Source: Rhodovulum adriaticum (GTDB lineage Bacteria > Pseudomonadota > Alphaproteobacteria > Rhodobacterales > Rhodobacteraceae). Taken from it: DNA of 64,000 bases. How positions within the stretch are numbered: the first letter of the stretch is position 1; each line of letters begins with the position of its first letter. Both the position numbers and the translations under genes were made by a program. Below the pieces are notes generated by a model. It was not told the DNA's origin, searched no databases, and saw only the letters and a program-made list of their open reading frames with translations. The stretch is taken from NCBI RefSeq assembly GCF_004345735.1, contig NZ_SLXL01000007.1, forward strand, positions 62,001-126,000, given 5' to 3'. This document shows, in pieces, positions 16,564 to 25,840 of the stretch.

Positions 16564-17040
16564 CTACCCCGGCGGGGCAAAGGCGCTGTCCTTCACCGCC
16601 TCCATCGCGACATAGGTGGAACTGTTCGCCACGTACGGCAGGGCCGAAATGCGGTCCGCCATCACCGCGCGATAGCTGGCCATGTCGGCCGTGCGCACCT
16701 TTAGCAGGTAATCGAACCCGCCCGCGATCATGTGGCATTCCTCGATCTCGGGGATGGCGCGGACGGCGGCGTTGAATTCCTGCAACGCGGCCTCGCGCGT
16801 GTCCGAAAGCCGCAATTCGACAAAGGCCACATGCGCCAGACCCAGCCGGATCGGGTTCACCATGGCGCGGTAGCCGGTGACGATGCCGCGTGCCTCCAGA
16901 CGGCGCAGGCGGGCCTGGGTCGGCGTCTTGGACAGACCGATCCGGCGGGCCAGTTCGGCCACGGGAATGCGCCCCTCGCTGGCCAGGACATGCAGAATCG
17001 CGCGGTCGTGGCGATCAAGCGGTTCCGGATCGTTCGGCAT
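16564..17040 (-). CDS. putR: Lrp/AsnC-family regulator PutR
   Basis: This is a 158-residue Lrp/AsnC regulator. The N-terminal helix-turn-helix (about 8-60) includes VAELARRIGLSKTPTQARLRRLEARGIVTGY, and the RAM effector domain (about 75-145) includes EECHMIAGGFDYLLKVRTADM. It is divergent from putA with a 104-base gap. In Rhodobacter and Agrobacterium the corresponding PutR activates putA when proline is present, and the same job is likely here. The ATG at 17040 gives the conserved MPNDPEPLDRHDRAIL start; the longer frame would run into the putA control region. Confidence 0.88.
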   Translation of the reverse strand: MPNDPEPLDRHDRAILHVLASEGRIPVAELARRIGLSKTPTQARLRRLEARGIVTGYRAMVNPIRLGLAHVAFVELRLSDTREAALQEFNAAVRAIPEIEECHMIAGGFDYLLKVRTADMASYRAVMADRISALPYVANSSTYVAMEAVKDSAFAPPG

Positions 17041-17061
17041 GAAAACCTCAGGATATTTGGT

Positions 17062-17099
17062 CTGATCGCCCGGCAAAACCAATCAAGATGGACGATCAG
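17062..17099. promoter_or_regulatory. Inverted repeat between putR and putA, candidate PutR site
   Basis: CTGATCG (17062-17068) and CGATCAG (17093-17099) are perfect inverted 7-mers with centres 31 bases apart, about three helical turns. They lie in the 104-base divergent gap where an Lrp-type regulator would bind as an oligomer. Confidence 0.35.
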
Positions 17100-17144
17100 G
17101 CGCGGTATATGCAGGTATACTGGGCCAAATCCAGGGGAATTGCC

Positions 17145-20100
17145 ATGACCGAAACGCTTGCCGCGCTGCGCGCCCGCATCGACGACACCGCCTATGCGCC
17201 CGAGGGGCCCGTGCTGCGCGACCTGTTGGCGGGCTGCGCCCTGTCGCCCGCCGACCGCGCCGCCATCAGCACCGAGGCCGCCGCCCTGGTGCGCGAGATC
17301 CGCGCCAAGGACCGCCCCGGCCTGATGGAGGTTTTCCTGGCCGAATACGGCCTGTCCACCGAAGAGGGCGTCGCCCTGATGTGCCTGGCCGAGGCACTGT
17401 TGCGCGTGCCCGACGCCGAAACCATGGACGCGCTGATCGAGGACAAGATCGCCCCCAGCGACTGGGGCCGGCACCTGGGCAAATCCGCCTCGCCGCTGGT
17501 CAATGCCTCGACCTGGGCGCTGATGCTGACGGGCCGCGTTCTGGACAAGCCCGAACCGGGGCTGGCCGCCACCCTGCGCGGCGCGGTGAAACGGCTGGGC
17601 GAGCCGGTGATCCGCACCGCCGTGGGCCGCGCCATGCGCGAGATGGGCCGCCAGTTCGTGCTGGGCGAGGATATCGACGCCGCCATGGACCGCGCCGCAG
17701 GGATGGAGGCCAAGGGCTATACCTATTCCTATGACATGCTGGGCGAGGCCGCGCGCACCGATGCCGATGCCCGCCGGTATCTGGATGCCTATGGCGCGGC
17801 GATCGCCCGAATCGCCCAGGCCGCCACATCGGACGACGTGCGCGCCAATCCGGGGATCTCGGTCAAGCTGTCGGCCCTGCATCCCCGGTATGAGGTCGCG
17901 CAGCACGACCGGGTGATGGCGGAACTGACCCCGCGGCTGCTGCAACTGGCATTACAGGCGCGCGAGGCCAACATGGGCCTGAACATCGACGCCGAAGAGG
18001 CCGACCGCCTGTCCCTGTCGCTGGACGTGATCGAAACCGTGCTGGCCGATCCCCGCCTGGCGGGCTGGGACGGCTTCGGCGTGGTGGTGCAGGCCTATGG
18101 GCAGCGCGCCGGGCTGGTGCTGGACTGGCTGCACGCGCTGGCCGCAAAGCACGACCGCCGGCTGATGGTGCGGCTGGTCAAGGGCGCCTATTGGGACACG
18201 GAAATCAAGCGCGCGCAGGTGGCGGGGGTGGACGGCTTCCCGGTCTTTACCCGCAAACCTGCGACCGATGTCAGCTATATCGCCAATGCGCGCAAGATGC
18301 TGGGCATGACCGACCGCATCTATCCGCAATTCGCCACCCATAACGCCCATACGGTGGCCGCGATCCTGCAAATGGGCACGGATCGGGGCGCGTTCGAGTT
18401 TCAGCGCCTGCACGGGATGGGCGAATCCCTGCACGACCTGGTGATGGCGAAACATGACGGCACCCGCTGCCGGATCTACGCCCCGGTGGGCGCACATCGC
18501 GACCTGCTGGCCTACCTTGTGCGGCGACTCCTGGAAAACGGGGCCAATTCGTCCTTCGTCAACCAGATCGTGGATGAGGATGTGGCCCCCGAAGAGGTCG
18601 CCGCCGATCCCCTGACCCAGGTCGAGGCGCATCAGGACGCGCCCGAACACCCCGCGATTGCCCGCGCGCCCGCGCTGTTCGGGCCGGGGCGGCGCAATTC
18701 GCGCGGCTGGGATCTGGCCCATGCCCCCGACCTGGCGGAAATCGAGGCCGCCCGCGCCCCCCATCGCGGCGCGCGCTGGCAGGCCGGGCCGCTGATCGCA
18801 GGCGATGCCGCGCCCGGCCCCGCCTGCGGCGTGGTCAACCCCGCCGATCCGGGCGACGTGGTGGGGCAGGTCCGCCCGGCATCGGACGCGGACGTGGACG
18901 CCGCCCTGGCCGCCGCGCGCCCCTGGGATGCCCCGGTGGACGACCGCGCGGCCGTCCTGCGCCGCGCCGCCGACCTGTACGAGGATCACTTCGGCAAAAT
19001 CTTTGCCCTAGTCGCGCGCGAGGCGGGCAAGACCTTGGCCGACGCCGTGGGCGAGCTGCGCGAGGCAGTGGATTTCCTGCGCTTCTACGCGGATGAGGGC
19101 GCGGCCTCCGACGCGCCAGCGCGGGGGGTGTTTGCCTGCATCTCGCCCTGGAACTTTCCGCTGGCGATTTTCACCGGACAGATTGCCGCCGCGCTGGCCG
19201 CGGGCAATGGCGTGCTGGCCAAACCGGCCGAGCAGACACCGCTGATCGCCCATCTGGCGGTGACGCTACTGCACCGGGCGGGCGTGCCGCGTGCCTGCCT
19301 GCAACTGCTGCCCGGCGACGGCGCGACGGTGGGGGCGCGGCTGACCTCGGACGCGCGGGTGGGGGGCGTGGCCTTCACCGGCTCAACCGAAACGGCGCGG
19401 CTGATCCGGGCGGCGATGGCCGATCACATGCCCCCCGGCACGCCGCTGATCGCGGAAACCGGTGGGCTGAACGCGATGATCGTGGACAGCACCGCGCTGC
19501 CCGAACAGGCGGTGGCGGATATCCTGGCCTCCAGCTTTCAATCTGCCGGGCAACGGTGTTCGGCCCTGCGGTGCCTGTATGTGCAAGAGGACATCGCCGA
19601 AAGCTTCCTGACGATGCTGCAAGGGGCGATGGCGGAATTGCGGTTGGGCGACCCGTGGGATCTGTCCACCGATGTCGGCCCGCTGATCGAGGCGGCCGCC
19701 AAGGACGATTTCACCGCCCATATCGACCGCGCCCGCACTGCGGGACGGCTGTTGTGGCAGGGCGATGCCCCCCCGGCGGGCCATTTCCTGTCGCCCACCC
19801 TGATCCGCGTGGACGGCATCGCCGCGTTGGAGCGGGAAATCTTCGGCCCGGTGCTGCATGTCGCCACCTTCCGCGCCGAAGAGATCGACAGCGTGATCGA
19901 CGCGATCAATTCCAGCGGCTACGGCCTGACCTTTGGCCTGCACAGCCGGATCGACGACCGCGTGCAGCATGTGGCCGAGCGGCTGCATGTCGGCAACCTT
20001 TACGTCAACCGCAACCAGATCGGCGCCATCGTGGGCAGCCAGCCCTTTGGCGGCGAGGGGTTGTCGGGCACGGGCCCCAAGGCGGGCGGCCCGCATTACC

Positions 20101-20606
20101 TGGCCCGGTTCCGCGCCCGCCCGGTCGCCCCGGTGAACGAGGCCGCCCAAGGCACGGCGAACGCGGCCGGGCTGGCCATGGCGCTGGCTGCGGCGGTCCC
20201 GGCGCAGGGGCCAGAGGCCCGCGCCCTGCCCGGCCCCACGGGCGAATCCAACCGGCTGACCACCCTGCCCCGCCCACCGATCCTGTGCCTTGGCCCCGGG
20301 CCGGGGGCGGCCGCGTCACAGGCCCGCGCGGTCCGCGATCTGGGCGGCGCGGCGGTCGAGGTCACGGGCGAGGTATCCCCCGACCTGCTGGAAACGCTCG
20401 CCCCCCTAGGGGGCGTGCTGTGGTGGGGGGATGCGGACACGGGCCGCGCCTATGAACGGGCCCTGGCCCGGCGCGCAGGCCCGATCCTGCCGCTGATCGC
20501 GGGCCACCCCGACACCGCCCACGCCCGGGCCGAGCGGCATTTGTGCATCGACACCACAGCCTCGGGCGGGAACGCGGTGCTGTTGGCCGAGGTGGGTTCC
20601 GCTTGA
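17145..20606 (+). CDS. putA: Bifunctional proline dehydrogenase / glutamate semialdehyde dehydrogenase PutA
   Basis: PutA oxidises proline to glutamate in two steps. The 1153-residue protein has a proline dehydrogenase barrel (about 150-470, with LVKGAYWDTEIKRAQ, and RLHGMGESLHD before YAPVGAHRDLLAYLVRRLLENG) and an aldehyde dehydrogenase domain (about 570-1010, ISPWNFPLAIF, GSTETAR, the catalytic cysteine C805 in SAGQRCSALR, and EIFGPVLHV). About 140 further residues follow at the C-terminus. There is no N-terminal ribbon-helix-helix DNA-binding domain, so this PutA cannot repress its own gene; the divergent putR supplies control. The ATG at 17145 follows AGGGGA; a longer frame from 17088 would overlap the control region. 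Confidence 0.96.
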   Translation: MTETLAALRARIDDTAYAPEGPVLRDLLAGCALSPADRAAISTEAAALVREIRAKDRPGLMEVFLAEYGLSTEEGVALMCLAEALLRVPDAETMDALIEDKIAPSDWGRHLGKSASPLVNASTWALMLTGRVLDKPEPGLAATLRGAVKRLGEPVIRTAVGRAMREMGRQFVLGEDIDAAMDRAAGMEAKGYTYSYDMLGEAARTDADARRYLDAYGAAIARIAQAATSDDVRANPGISVKLSALHPRYEVAQHDRVMAELTPRLLQLALQAREANMGLNIDAEEADRLSLSLDVIETVLADPRLAGWDGFGVVVQAYGQRAGLVLDWLHALAAKHDRRLMVRLVKGAYWDTEIKRAQVAGVDGFPVFTRKPATDVSYIANARKMLGMTDRIYPQFATHNAHTVAAILQMGTDRGAFEFQRLHGMGESLHDLVMAKHDGTRCRIYAPVGAHRDLLAYLVRRLLENGANSSFVNQIVDEDVAPEEVAADPLTQVEAHQDAPEHPAIARAPALFGPGRRNSRGWDLAHAPDLAEIEAARAPHRGARWQAGPLIAGDAAPGPACGVVNPADPGDVVGQVRPASDADVDAALAAARPWDAPVDDRAAVLRRAADLYEDHFGKIFALVAREAGKTLADAVGELREAVDFLRFYADEGAASDAPARGVFACISPWNFPLAIFTGQIAAALAAGNGVLAKPAEQTPLIAHLAVTLLHRAGVPRACLQLLPGDGATVGARLTSDARVGGVAFTGSTETARLIRAAMADHMPPGTPLIAETGGLNAMIVDSTALPEQAVADILASSFQSAGQRCSALRCLYVQEDIAESFLTMLQGAMAELRLGDPWDLSTDVGPLIEAAAKDDFTAHIDRARTAGRLLWQGDAPPAGHFLSPTLIRVDGIAALEREIFGPVLHVATFRAEEIDSVIDAINSSGYGLTFGLHSRIDDRVQHVAERLHVGNLYVNRNQIGAIVGSQPFGGEGLSGTGPKAGGPHYLARFRARPVAPVNEAAQGTANAAGLAMALAAAVPAQGPEARALPGPTGESNRLTTLPRPPILCLGPGPGAAASQARAVRDLGGAAVEVTGEVSPDLLETLAPLGGVLWWGDADTGRAYERALARRAGPILPLIAGHPDTAHARAERHLCIDTTASGGNAVLLAEVGSA

Positions 20607-20636
20607 CCGCGGGCGGGGACCGGCTAGCGTTGGCCC

Positions 20637-21377
20637 ATGTTCCCGCTACGCGATCACAACCCATCGGAACGAACACCCTACGTCACCTATGCGCTGATCG
20701 CGGTGAACGTCATCGTGTTCCTGTCCTATTGGCCGCTGTTTTCCGACCCGCCGGGGCTGGAAAGCTTCTTTTTTCGGTGGGGGCTGGTGCCCGCGGCGCT
20801 GTCGGCCGGGCAGCAACCGGCGGGGCTGGTCACCTCTATGTTCCTGCATGGCGGGCTGCTGCACCTTGCCGGGAACATGCTGTTCCTGTGGATCTTCGGC
20901 GACAATCTGGAAGACGAGATGGGGCACACGGGCTTTGCCCTGTTCTACCTGGCCAGCGGGCTGGCCGCCGGGCTGGGGCAATACCTGTCCGCCCCCAATT
21001 CGCTGGTGCCGATGGTGGGGGCCTCGGGCGCGATTGCCGGGGTGATGGGGGGCTATCTGCTGCTGTTCCCACGGGCGCGGGTCGATATCCTGTTCATCTT
21101 CGTCTTCATCTTCAAGGTGATCCCGGTCCCGGCCTGGCTGATGCTGGGGGCCTGGTTCGGGTTGCAGGTGCTGGCCGGGTCCGGCGCCGATGCGGCCGAG
21201 GCCGGCGTCGCCCACTGGGCGCATGCGGGCGGTTTCGTTGCCGGGCTGGTGCTGACGCTGCCGCTGTGGCTGCGGCGCGGGGGCACCGCATACTGGGCGC
21301 GCAACCACGGTCACCCGCCGCACCCCGAAATCGCCTATCGCCGCAGCCCAATCCCCACCGTCCGCAGACGCCGATGA
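20637..21377 (+). CDS. Rhomboid family intramembrane serine protease
   Basis: This is a 246-residue polytopic inner-membrane protein of the rhomboid family, which cleaves transmembrane helices of substrates. The catalytic serine is in GASGAIAGVMGG (S130), the conserved His in AHWAHAGG (H196), and the HxxGN-type motif HLAGNMLF (76-83) lies in the second membrane helix. About six membrane segments are visible. The C-terminus is arginine-rich. It lies 30 bases after putA and overlaps the next gene by an ATGA, so it is translationally coupled to that gene. Its substrate is unknown. Confidence 0.9.
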   Translation: MFPLRDHNPSERTPYVTYALIAVNVIVFLSYWPLFSDPPGLESFFFRWGLVPAALSAGQQPAGLVTSMFLHGGLLHLAGNMLFLWIFGDNLEDEMGHTGFALFYLASGLAAGLGQYLSAPNSLVPMVGASGAIAGVMGGYLLLFPRARVDILFIFVFIFKVIPVPAWLMLGAWFGLQVLAGSGADAAEAGVAHWAHAGGFVAGLVLTLPLWLRRGGTAYWARNHGHPPHPEIAYRRSPIPTVRRRR

Positions 21378-21742
21378 CCCACCGCCTGACCTGCCATTGC
21401 GGCGCGATCGAGATCGAAGTGGACCTGCCCGAGGGCGCGCTGGAAAACGCGACGCGCTGCGACTGTTCGTTCTGCCGCAGGCGCGGCGCGATCATGGCCG
21501 GCGTGCCGCTGGATGCGCTGCGGATCGTCAAGGGCGCGGATCACATCGCCCTGTATCAGTTCAACACGATGACGGCGGAACACCACTTCTGCCCGACCTG
21601 CGGGATCTATACCCACCACCGCCGCCGCGCCAATCCCAACGAATACGGCATCAATGTCGGCGCACTGGAGGGCATCAACCCCCGCGACCTGGGCGCGGTG
21701 CGCTGGTCGGACGGGGTGCACCACGTCTGTGATCGCAAGTAG
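21374..21742 (+). CDS. GFA-family zinc protein
   Basis: This 122-residue protein has the glutathione-dependent formaldehyde-activating enzyme (GFA) fold, recognised by the zinc-binding pattern CHCG (7-10), CDCSFC (about 32-37) and CPTCGIYTHH. Most bacterial members are of unknown activity; some bind small thiols. It starts in an ATGA overlap with the rhomboid stop codon and is therefore coupled to it. It converges with suhB with 3 bases between the stop codons. Confidence 0.9.
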   Translation: MTHRLTCHCGAIEIEVDLPEGALENATRCDCSFCRRRGAIMAGVPLDALRIVKGADHIALYQFNTMTAEHHFCPTCGIYTHHRRRANPNEYGINVGALEGINPRDLGAVRWSDGVHHVCDRK

Positions 21743-21745
21743 CCG

Positions 21746-22534
21746 TCAGGCGCCCCGGATGATGCGCGCGAACTGGTCGTAGATATTGCCGTTGGCCACC
21801 ATCACGTCGCCATGTTCCAGCGGCTGGTGGCCTTCGCGCACAGGGCCGACGAAACCGCCCGCTTCGCGCACCAGGATCAGGCCGGCGGCGATGTCCCAGG
21901 CGTTGAGTTCGCGTTCCCAATACCCGTCGTAGCGCCCGGCCGCGACATAGGCCAGGTCCAGCGCGGCGGATCCCCAGCGGCGCACACCGGCACAGACCGG
22001 CATCAGGCGGGCCAGATCCTGCATCGTGGCGGGCAGCGTCTTCTTGTGGCCGAACGGGACGCCGGTGGCGAAGATGCACTCGATCATTTTGCCCCGGCCC
22101 GACACGCGCAGGCGGCTTTCGTTCATCCAGGCCCCGGCGCCCTTCTCGGCATAGAACATCTCGTCCTTGGCGGCGTCGAAGATGACACCGGCCACGACCT
22201 CGCCCTTGTGTTCCAGGGCGATGGACACCGCCCAGTGCGGCAGCCCGTGCAGAAAGTTGGTGGTGCCGTCCAGCGGGTCGACGATCCAGCGGCGGGTGGG
22301 ATCCTCGCCCGGTTCCTCGCCGGTTTCCTCGCCCACCCAGCCATAGTTGGGCCGAGCGGTGCGCAGCTCGTCGCGGATGATCTTTTCGGCGGCCATGTCG
22401 GCGCGGGACACGAAATCGCCCGCCCCCTTCATCGAGACCTGCAGGTTTTCCACCTCGCGGAAATCCTTGACCAGGCTGCGGCCCGCCTTGCGCGCGGCCT
22501 TGATCATGATGTTGAGATTGGCGCTGCCTTGCAT
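21746..22534 (-). CDS. suhB: Inositol monophosphatase family protein SuhB
   Basis: This is a 262-residue magnesium-dependent phosphatase of the inositol monophosphatase family. Metal-binding motifs are EETGEE (about 69-74), DPLDGTTNFLHG (about 87-98) and WDIAAGLILVREAGG near the C-terminus. It probably hydrolyses inositol or sugar phosphates; in gammaproteobacteria SuhB also affects rRNA transcription, which cannot be assumed here. The ATG at 22534 follows AAGGAG; the longer upstream frame is G/C-rich junk sequence next to a dispersed repeat. Confidence 0.92.
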   Translation of the reverse strand: MQGSANLNIMIKAARKAGRSLVKDFREVENLQVSMKGAGDFVSRADMAAEKIIRDELRTARPNYGWVGEETGEEPGEDPTRRWIVDPLDGTTNFLHGLPHWAVSIALEHKGEVVAGVIFDAAKDEMFYAEKGAGAWMNESRLRVSGRGKMIECIFATGVPFGHKKTLPATMQDLARLMPVCAGVRRWGSAALDLAYVAAGRYDGYWERELNAWDIAAGLILVREAGGFVGPVREGHQPLEHGDVMVANGNIYDQFARIIRGA

Positions 22535-22673
22535 GCGTGTTCTCCTTGGCTTGCGGGCGCCATACACGGGGCCGCGCCCGGTGCCAAGGGGGGGACGCCG
22601 ACCGGCCCCGATTGCCGCCCGGGCGATGCGGCCGCGCACCGCACGCATTTCGCCCGGGCTTGCGCCCGGGCGA

Positions 22674-22740
22674 CCCGCCGGGGGGCGCTGCCCCCCGGAC
22701 CCCCTGGGGTATTTGGACCAAGAAGAAGGGAAGCGGGCAC
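22674..22740 (+). repeat. Dispersed short repeat, copy 2, with G/C-rich hairpin
   Basis: The stretch between suhB and metR has a G/C-rich inverted part (GGGGGCGC at 22681, then GCCCCCC and CCCCTGGGG) followed by GTATTTGGACCAAGAAGAAG at 22709-22728 and AGCGGGCACGCC. The GTATTTGGACCAAGAAGAA core recurs exactly at 46308-46326 and in diverged form at about 4400-4435. This looks like a dispersed intergenic repeat of the kind common in Rhodobacteraceae genomes. Confidence 0.65.
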
Positions 22741-22759
22741 GCCCTGCCCCGCCGGAAGG

Positions 22760-23668
22760 TCAGCCCACGCGCTGAAGCTTCACCGGCTCGCTGCGGGCGA
22801 GGCGGATGAAATGGGCCATGTAGGGCTTGGCTGCGTCCTCTTGGCGGGTGGCGGCGTAGATGCGGCGGGTCAGCCCGGTTTCGGTCAGCGGGCGAACGGC
22901 CAGCTCGCTGTTGGCGCGGGCCTCGCGCACCACCCAGTCAGGCAGTACCGTCACCCCCCGACCCGAGGCGACCAGCATCAGGATCACAGCCGTCAGTTCC
23001 ACCGGGCGGACGGCCAGCGGCTCTACCCTGGCGGGGCCCAGAAGGCCGGTAAAGACGTCCAGCCGCGAGCGGTCCACCGGATAGGTCATCAGCGTTTCGC
23101 CGCGGAAATCCTCAGCCTCGATGTAGGGCTTGGCGGCCAGGGGATGGCTGGCCGCGCAGACGAAAACGGGCGCATAGTCGAAAAGCGGCGCGAAGGCGAT
23201 GCCGGGCAGATCCTCGGGGTCGGAGGAAACAACCAGGTCCACCTCTTCGCGGGCCAGGGCGGGCAGCGCCTCAAACGACAGACCGGGGCGGATATCGACA
23301 TCCACCTCGGGCCAGGCCTTGCGAAAGGCCTCCAGCACGGGGAGCAGCCAGTCGAAACAGGCGTGGCATTCCAACGCGATATGCAGGCGCCCGGATTTAC
23401 CGGATTTCAGGCCTTCGAACTCGGCCTGCAGCGCGGCGATTTCCGGCAGCACCCGTTCGGCCGCGCGCAGCAGGCGCAGCCCCGCAGACGACAGTTTCAG
23501 CGGCTTGGTGCGGCGGACGAACAGTTCCATGCCGACCTGATCCTCCAGGCCCTTGACCTGGTGGGACAGCGCCGATTGCGTGATGTTCAGCCGATCCGCC
23601 GCCCGGGCCAACCCGCCCGCGTCATGGATCGCCTTGATCGTGCGAAGATGACGAAGTTCGAGGTGCAT
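22760..23668 (-). CDS. metR: LysR-family regulator MetR
   Basis: This is a 302-residue LysR-type regulator starting MHLELRHLRTIKAI. The helix-turn-helix region (about 1-65) contains AADRLNITQSALSHQVKGLE, and the effector domain contains ALECHACFDWLLPVLEAFR, a segment characteristic of MetR, which senses homocysteine. Divergence from metF, a known MetR target, supports the call. The ATG at 23668 is preferred to an upstream start, since the longer frame would occupy most of the metR-metF control region. Confidence 0.9.
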   Translation of the reverse strand: MHLELRHLRTIKAIHDAGGLARAADRLNITQSALSHQVKGLEDQVGMELFVRRTKPLKLSSAGLRLLRAAERVLPEIAALQAEFEGLKSGKSGRLHIALECHACFDWLLPVLEAFRKAWPEVDVDIRPGLSFEALPALAREEVDLVVSSDPEDLPGIAFAPLFDYAPVFVCAASHPLAAKPYIEAEDFRGETLMTYPVDRSRLDVFTGLLGPARVEPLAVRPVELTAVILMLVASGRGVTVLPDWVVREARANSELAVRPLTETGLTRRIYAATRQEDAAKPYMAHFIRLARSEPVKLQRVG

Positions 23669-23702
23669 ATTGTCGCGATTTTCATATTCATCTTGAGAAG
23701 TA

Positions 23703-23715
23703 TGAGTTTGTTTCA
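23703..23715. promoter_or_regulatory. Candidate MetR box upstream of metF
   Basis: TGAG-TTTGT-TTCA differs by one base from the enterobacterial MetR consensus TGAA-N5-TTCA. It lies in the 102-base divergent gap between metR and metF. The assignment rests on the match and the position. Confidence 0.45.
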
Positions 23716-23770
23716 CAGATTGCCCTGTGCGACAAGCATCAAAATGCCGAATCCGTCCGGAGAGTCAGCC

Positions 23771-24640
23771 ATGTCCGCCCCCCGCGTCTCGTTCGAGTTC
23801 TTTCCGCCGCAATCGCTGGAGGCCAGTTTCCGCCTGTGGGAAACGGTGCAGGCGCTGGCCCCGCTGAAACCGGGCTTTGTCTCGGTGACCTATGGCGCGG
23901 GCGGAACCACGCGAAAGCTGACCCACGATGCGGTGGAAACGATCCACAAGCATTACGGGCTGAACGTGGCCGCCCACCTGACCTGCGTCGAGGCGACCCG
24001 CGCCGAAACGATGGAGATCGTGGAAAGCTATGCCGAGGCCGGGGTGACCGAGATCGTGGCCCTGCGCGGCGACCCGCCCAAGGGGCACGGCAGCTTTACC
24101 CCGCATCCCGACGGGTTCGCCAATTCCTGCGAGTTGGTGGCCGCGCTGGCCGAAACCGGCAAGTTCAAGATCCGCGTCGGCGCCTATCCCGACCCGCACC
24201 CGGAATCGAAGGGGCCCGGCAGCGATGTGCGCTGGCTGAAGAAGAAGTTCGAGGCGGGCGCATCCTCGGCCATCACGCAGTTCTTCTTCGAGGCCGAAAC
24301 CTTCTTCCGCTTCCGCGATGAATGCGAGGCCGAGGGGATCGACGGGTCGAAGATCATCCCCGGCATCCTGCCGATCGAGAAATGGGCCGGTGTGCGCCGT
24401 TTCGCAGAACGCTGCGGCGCGCATATCCCGACCTGGGTGGATGACGCCTTTGAAAAGGCACAGCGCGACGGGCGCGAGGCGCTGCTGGGCCAGGCGATGG
24501 CGACGGAACTGTGCAGCCAGCTGATGGACGGGGGCGTGCGGGATTTCCATTTCTACACCCTGAACAAACCGCACCTGACCCGCGACATTTGCCACGCCCT
24601 GGGGGTGCAGCCCGAGGGGCACCTCGAAAAGGTCGCTTGA
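23771..24640 (+). CDS. metF: Methylenetetrahydrofolate reductase MetF
   Basis: MetF reduces 5,10-methylenetetrahydrofolate to 5-methyltetrahydrofolate, the methyl donor for methionine synthesis, using FAD. The 289-residue barrel enzyme has the family start VSFEFFPPQS, then SVTYGAGGTTR, ALRGDPPKG, GAYPDPHPES, and ITQFFFEAETFFRFRD, where FAD- and substrate-contacting residues lie. Length is normal. It is divergent from metR and should be activated by it. Confidence 0.96.
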   Translation: MSAPRVSFEFFPPQSLEASFRLWETVQALAPLKPGFVSVTYGAGGTTRKLTHDAVETIHKHYGLNVAAHLTCVEATRAETMEIVESYAEAGVTEIVALRGDPPKGHGSFTPHPDGFANSCELVAALAETGKFKIRVGAYPDPHPESKGPGSDVRWLKKKFEAGASSAITQFFFEAETFFRFRDECEAEGIDGSKIIPGILPIEKWAGVRRFAERCGAHIPTWVDDAFEKAQRDGREALLGQAMATELCSQLMDGGVRDFHFYTLNKPHLTRDICHALGVQPEGHLEKVA

Positions 24641-24670
24641 AAGCACCGCCCCGGCCGCACGGCCGAGGGC

Positions 24671-25138
24671 ATGAACGGCGCCCTGCCCTTTGACCGGGAC
24701 CGGCTGATCGCGATGCCGGGCCTTGATTACCTGCGCGCCACGATGGATGGCCGGATCGCCACGCCGCCGATCTGGAGCCTGATGGGGCTGGACCTGGTGC
24801 AGGTGGACCCCGGCGCCGTCGTCTTTCGCGGCACGCCGGGGCCAGAGCATGGCAACGCCACTGGCACGGTGCATGGCGGCTGGTACGGCACGCTGCTGGA
24901 TGCGGCGTTGGGATGCGCCGTGATGACCGAGGTGCCCGCCAGCGCCAATCACGCGACACTGGAATACAAGGTCAACATCACCCGCGTCGCCCGCGCCGGT
25001 CAGATGCTGGAGGCCCGAGCCCATGTGCAGCATCACGGGCGGCGTACCGGCGTGGCCGTGGCCGAGGTGCGCGGGGTCGAGGATGGCAAGCTTTACGCCA
25101 CCGGCTCGACCACCTGCATCGTGCTGGAGGGCGGCTAG
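24671..25138 (+). CDS. PaaI-type hotdog-fold thioesterase
   Basis: This is a 155-residue PaaI-family acyl-CoA thioesterase. The conserved catalytic segment is NATGTVHGGWYGTLLDAALG (about 57-76), in which HGG precedes the central helix, followed by a hotdog sheet ending GSTTCIVLEGG. The acyl substrate is unknown. It lies 30 bases after metF on the same strand and overlaps the stop of the next minus-strand gene by 4 bases. Confidence 0.85.
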   Translation: MNGALPFDRDRLIAMPGLDYLRATMDGRIATPPIWSLMGLDLVQVDPGAVVFRGTPGPEHGNATGTVHGGWYGTLLDAALGCAVMTEVPASANHATLEYKVNITRVARAGQMLEARAHVQHHGRRTGVAVAEVRGVEDGKLYATGSTTCIVLEGG

Positions 25139-25734
25139 AGGTCGCCCGCCAGGTGCGCGTCCAGATCCGCCAGCCGGTCCTGACCCCAGAACCGTTCATC
25201 CCCGTCCGTGATGTAAAACGGCGATCCGAACACGCCGCGTGCGACGGCCTCTTCCAGGTTGGCGGCATAGGTTTCCGCCCCGGCCAGCAGGCCACGGTCG
25301 GCCAGCGCGGGATCGAACCCCGCCGCGGCGAGGCAATCGCGGATCACTGCATCCTCTGCCACGTTGCGTTCCTCGGCCCAGCAGGCGCGCATCAGCCCGT
25401 GCACCAACCCGCCCAGATCGCCGCCGCCCTCGGCCTGGGCGGCGATGATCGCGTAGGAGGCGGGCGCGGCATTGGCCGGGAAATGCGCAGGCTTCAACAC
25501 CACGGGCAGGTTCTGTTTCGCCGCTTGCCGGCGGATCTCCTGCATGCGGTAGAGCTGCCGCCCCTCAAACCGCTGGGCCGGGGGCGTACCGCCTGTGCGT
25601 GCAAAAAGCCCCATGATATCAACCGGCTTGTAGGTTATGCCCGCCCCGTGGCGCGCCGCGATCCGCTCTAGCCCCGTGCCGGCGAGGTAGGAAAAAGGTG
25701 AAATCACCGTAAAGAAGTAGTCGATATGAGCCAT
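25135..25734 (-). CDS. 2-Hydroxychromene-2-carboxylate isomerase family (DsbA-like) protein
   Basis: This 199-residue protein belongs to the DsbA/kappa-class glutathione transferase family that includes 2-hydroxychromene-2-carboxylate isomerase. The N-terminus IDYFFTVISPFSYLAG carries the active-site serine (SPFSYL) in place of cysteine. The C-terminal GVFGSPFYITDGDERFWGQDRL is the conserved glutathione-side motif. No naphthalene pathway adjoins it, so the true substrate is open. The ATG at 25734 follows AGGGGG. It is tail-to-tail with the thioesterase gene. Confidence 0.88.
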   Translation of the reverse strand: MAHIDYFFTVISPFSYLAGTGLERIAARHGAGITYKPVDIMGLFARTGGTPPAQRFEGRQLYRMQEIRRQAAKQNLPVVLKPAHFPANAAPASYAIIAAQAEGGGDLGGLVHGLMRACWAEERNVAEDAVIRDCLAAAGFDPALADRGLLAGAETYAANLEEAVARGVFGSPFYITDGDERFWGQDRLADLDAHLAGDL

Positions 25735-25840
25735 GCGGGCGCCCCCCTTGCCTATCGTGGTTTTCAAGACCGTAACCGGGTGTTAAGCGCTGTCAACGTC
25801 ACCGCACCGTCACGAATCTGCCTTCCCGGGAAATGCAGCC

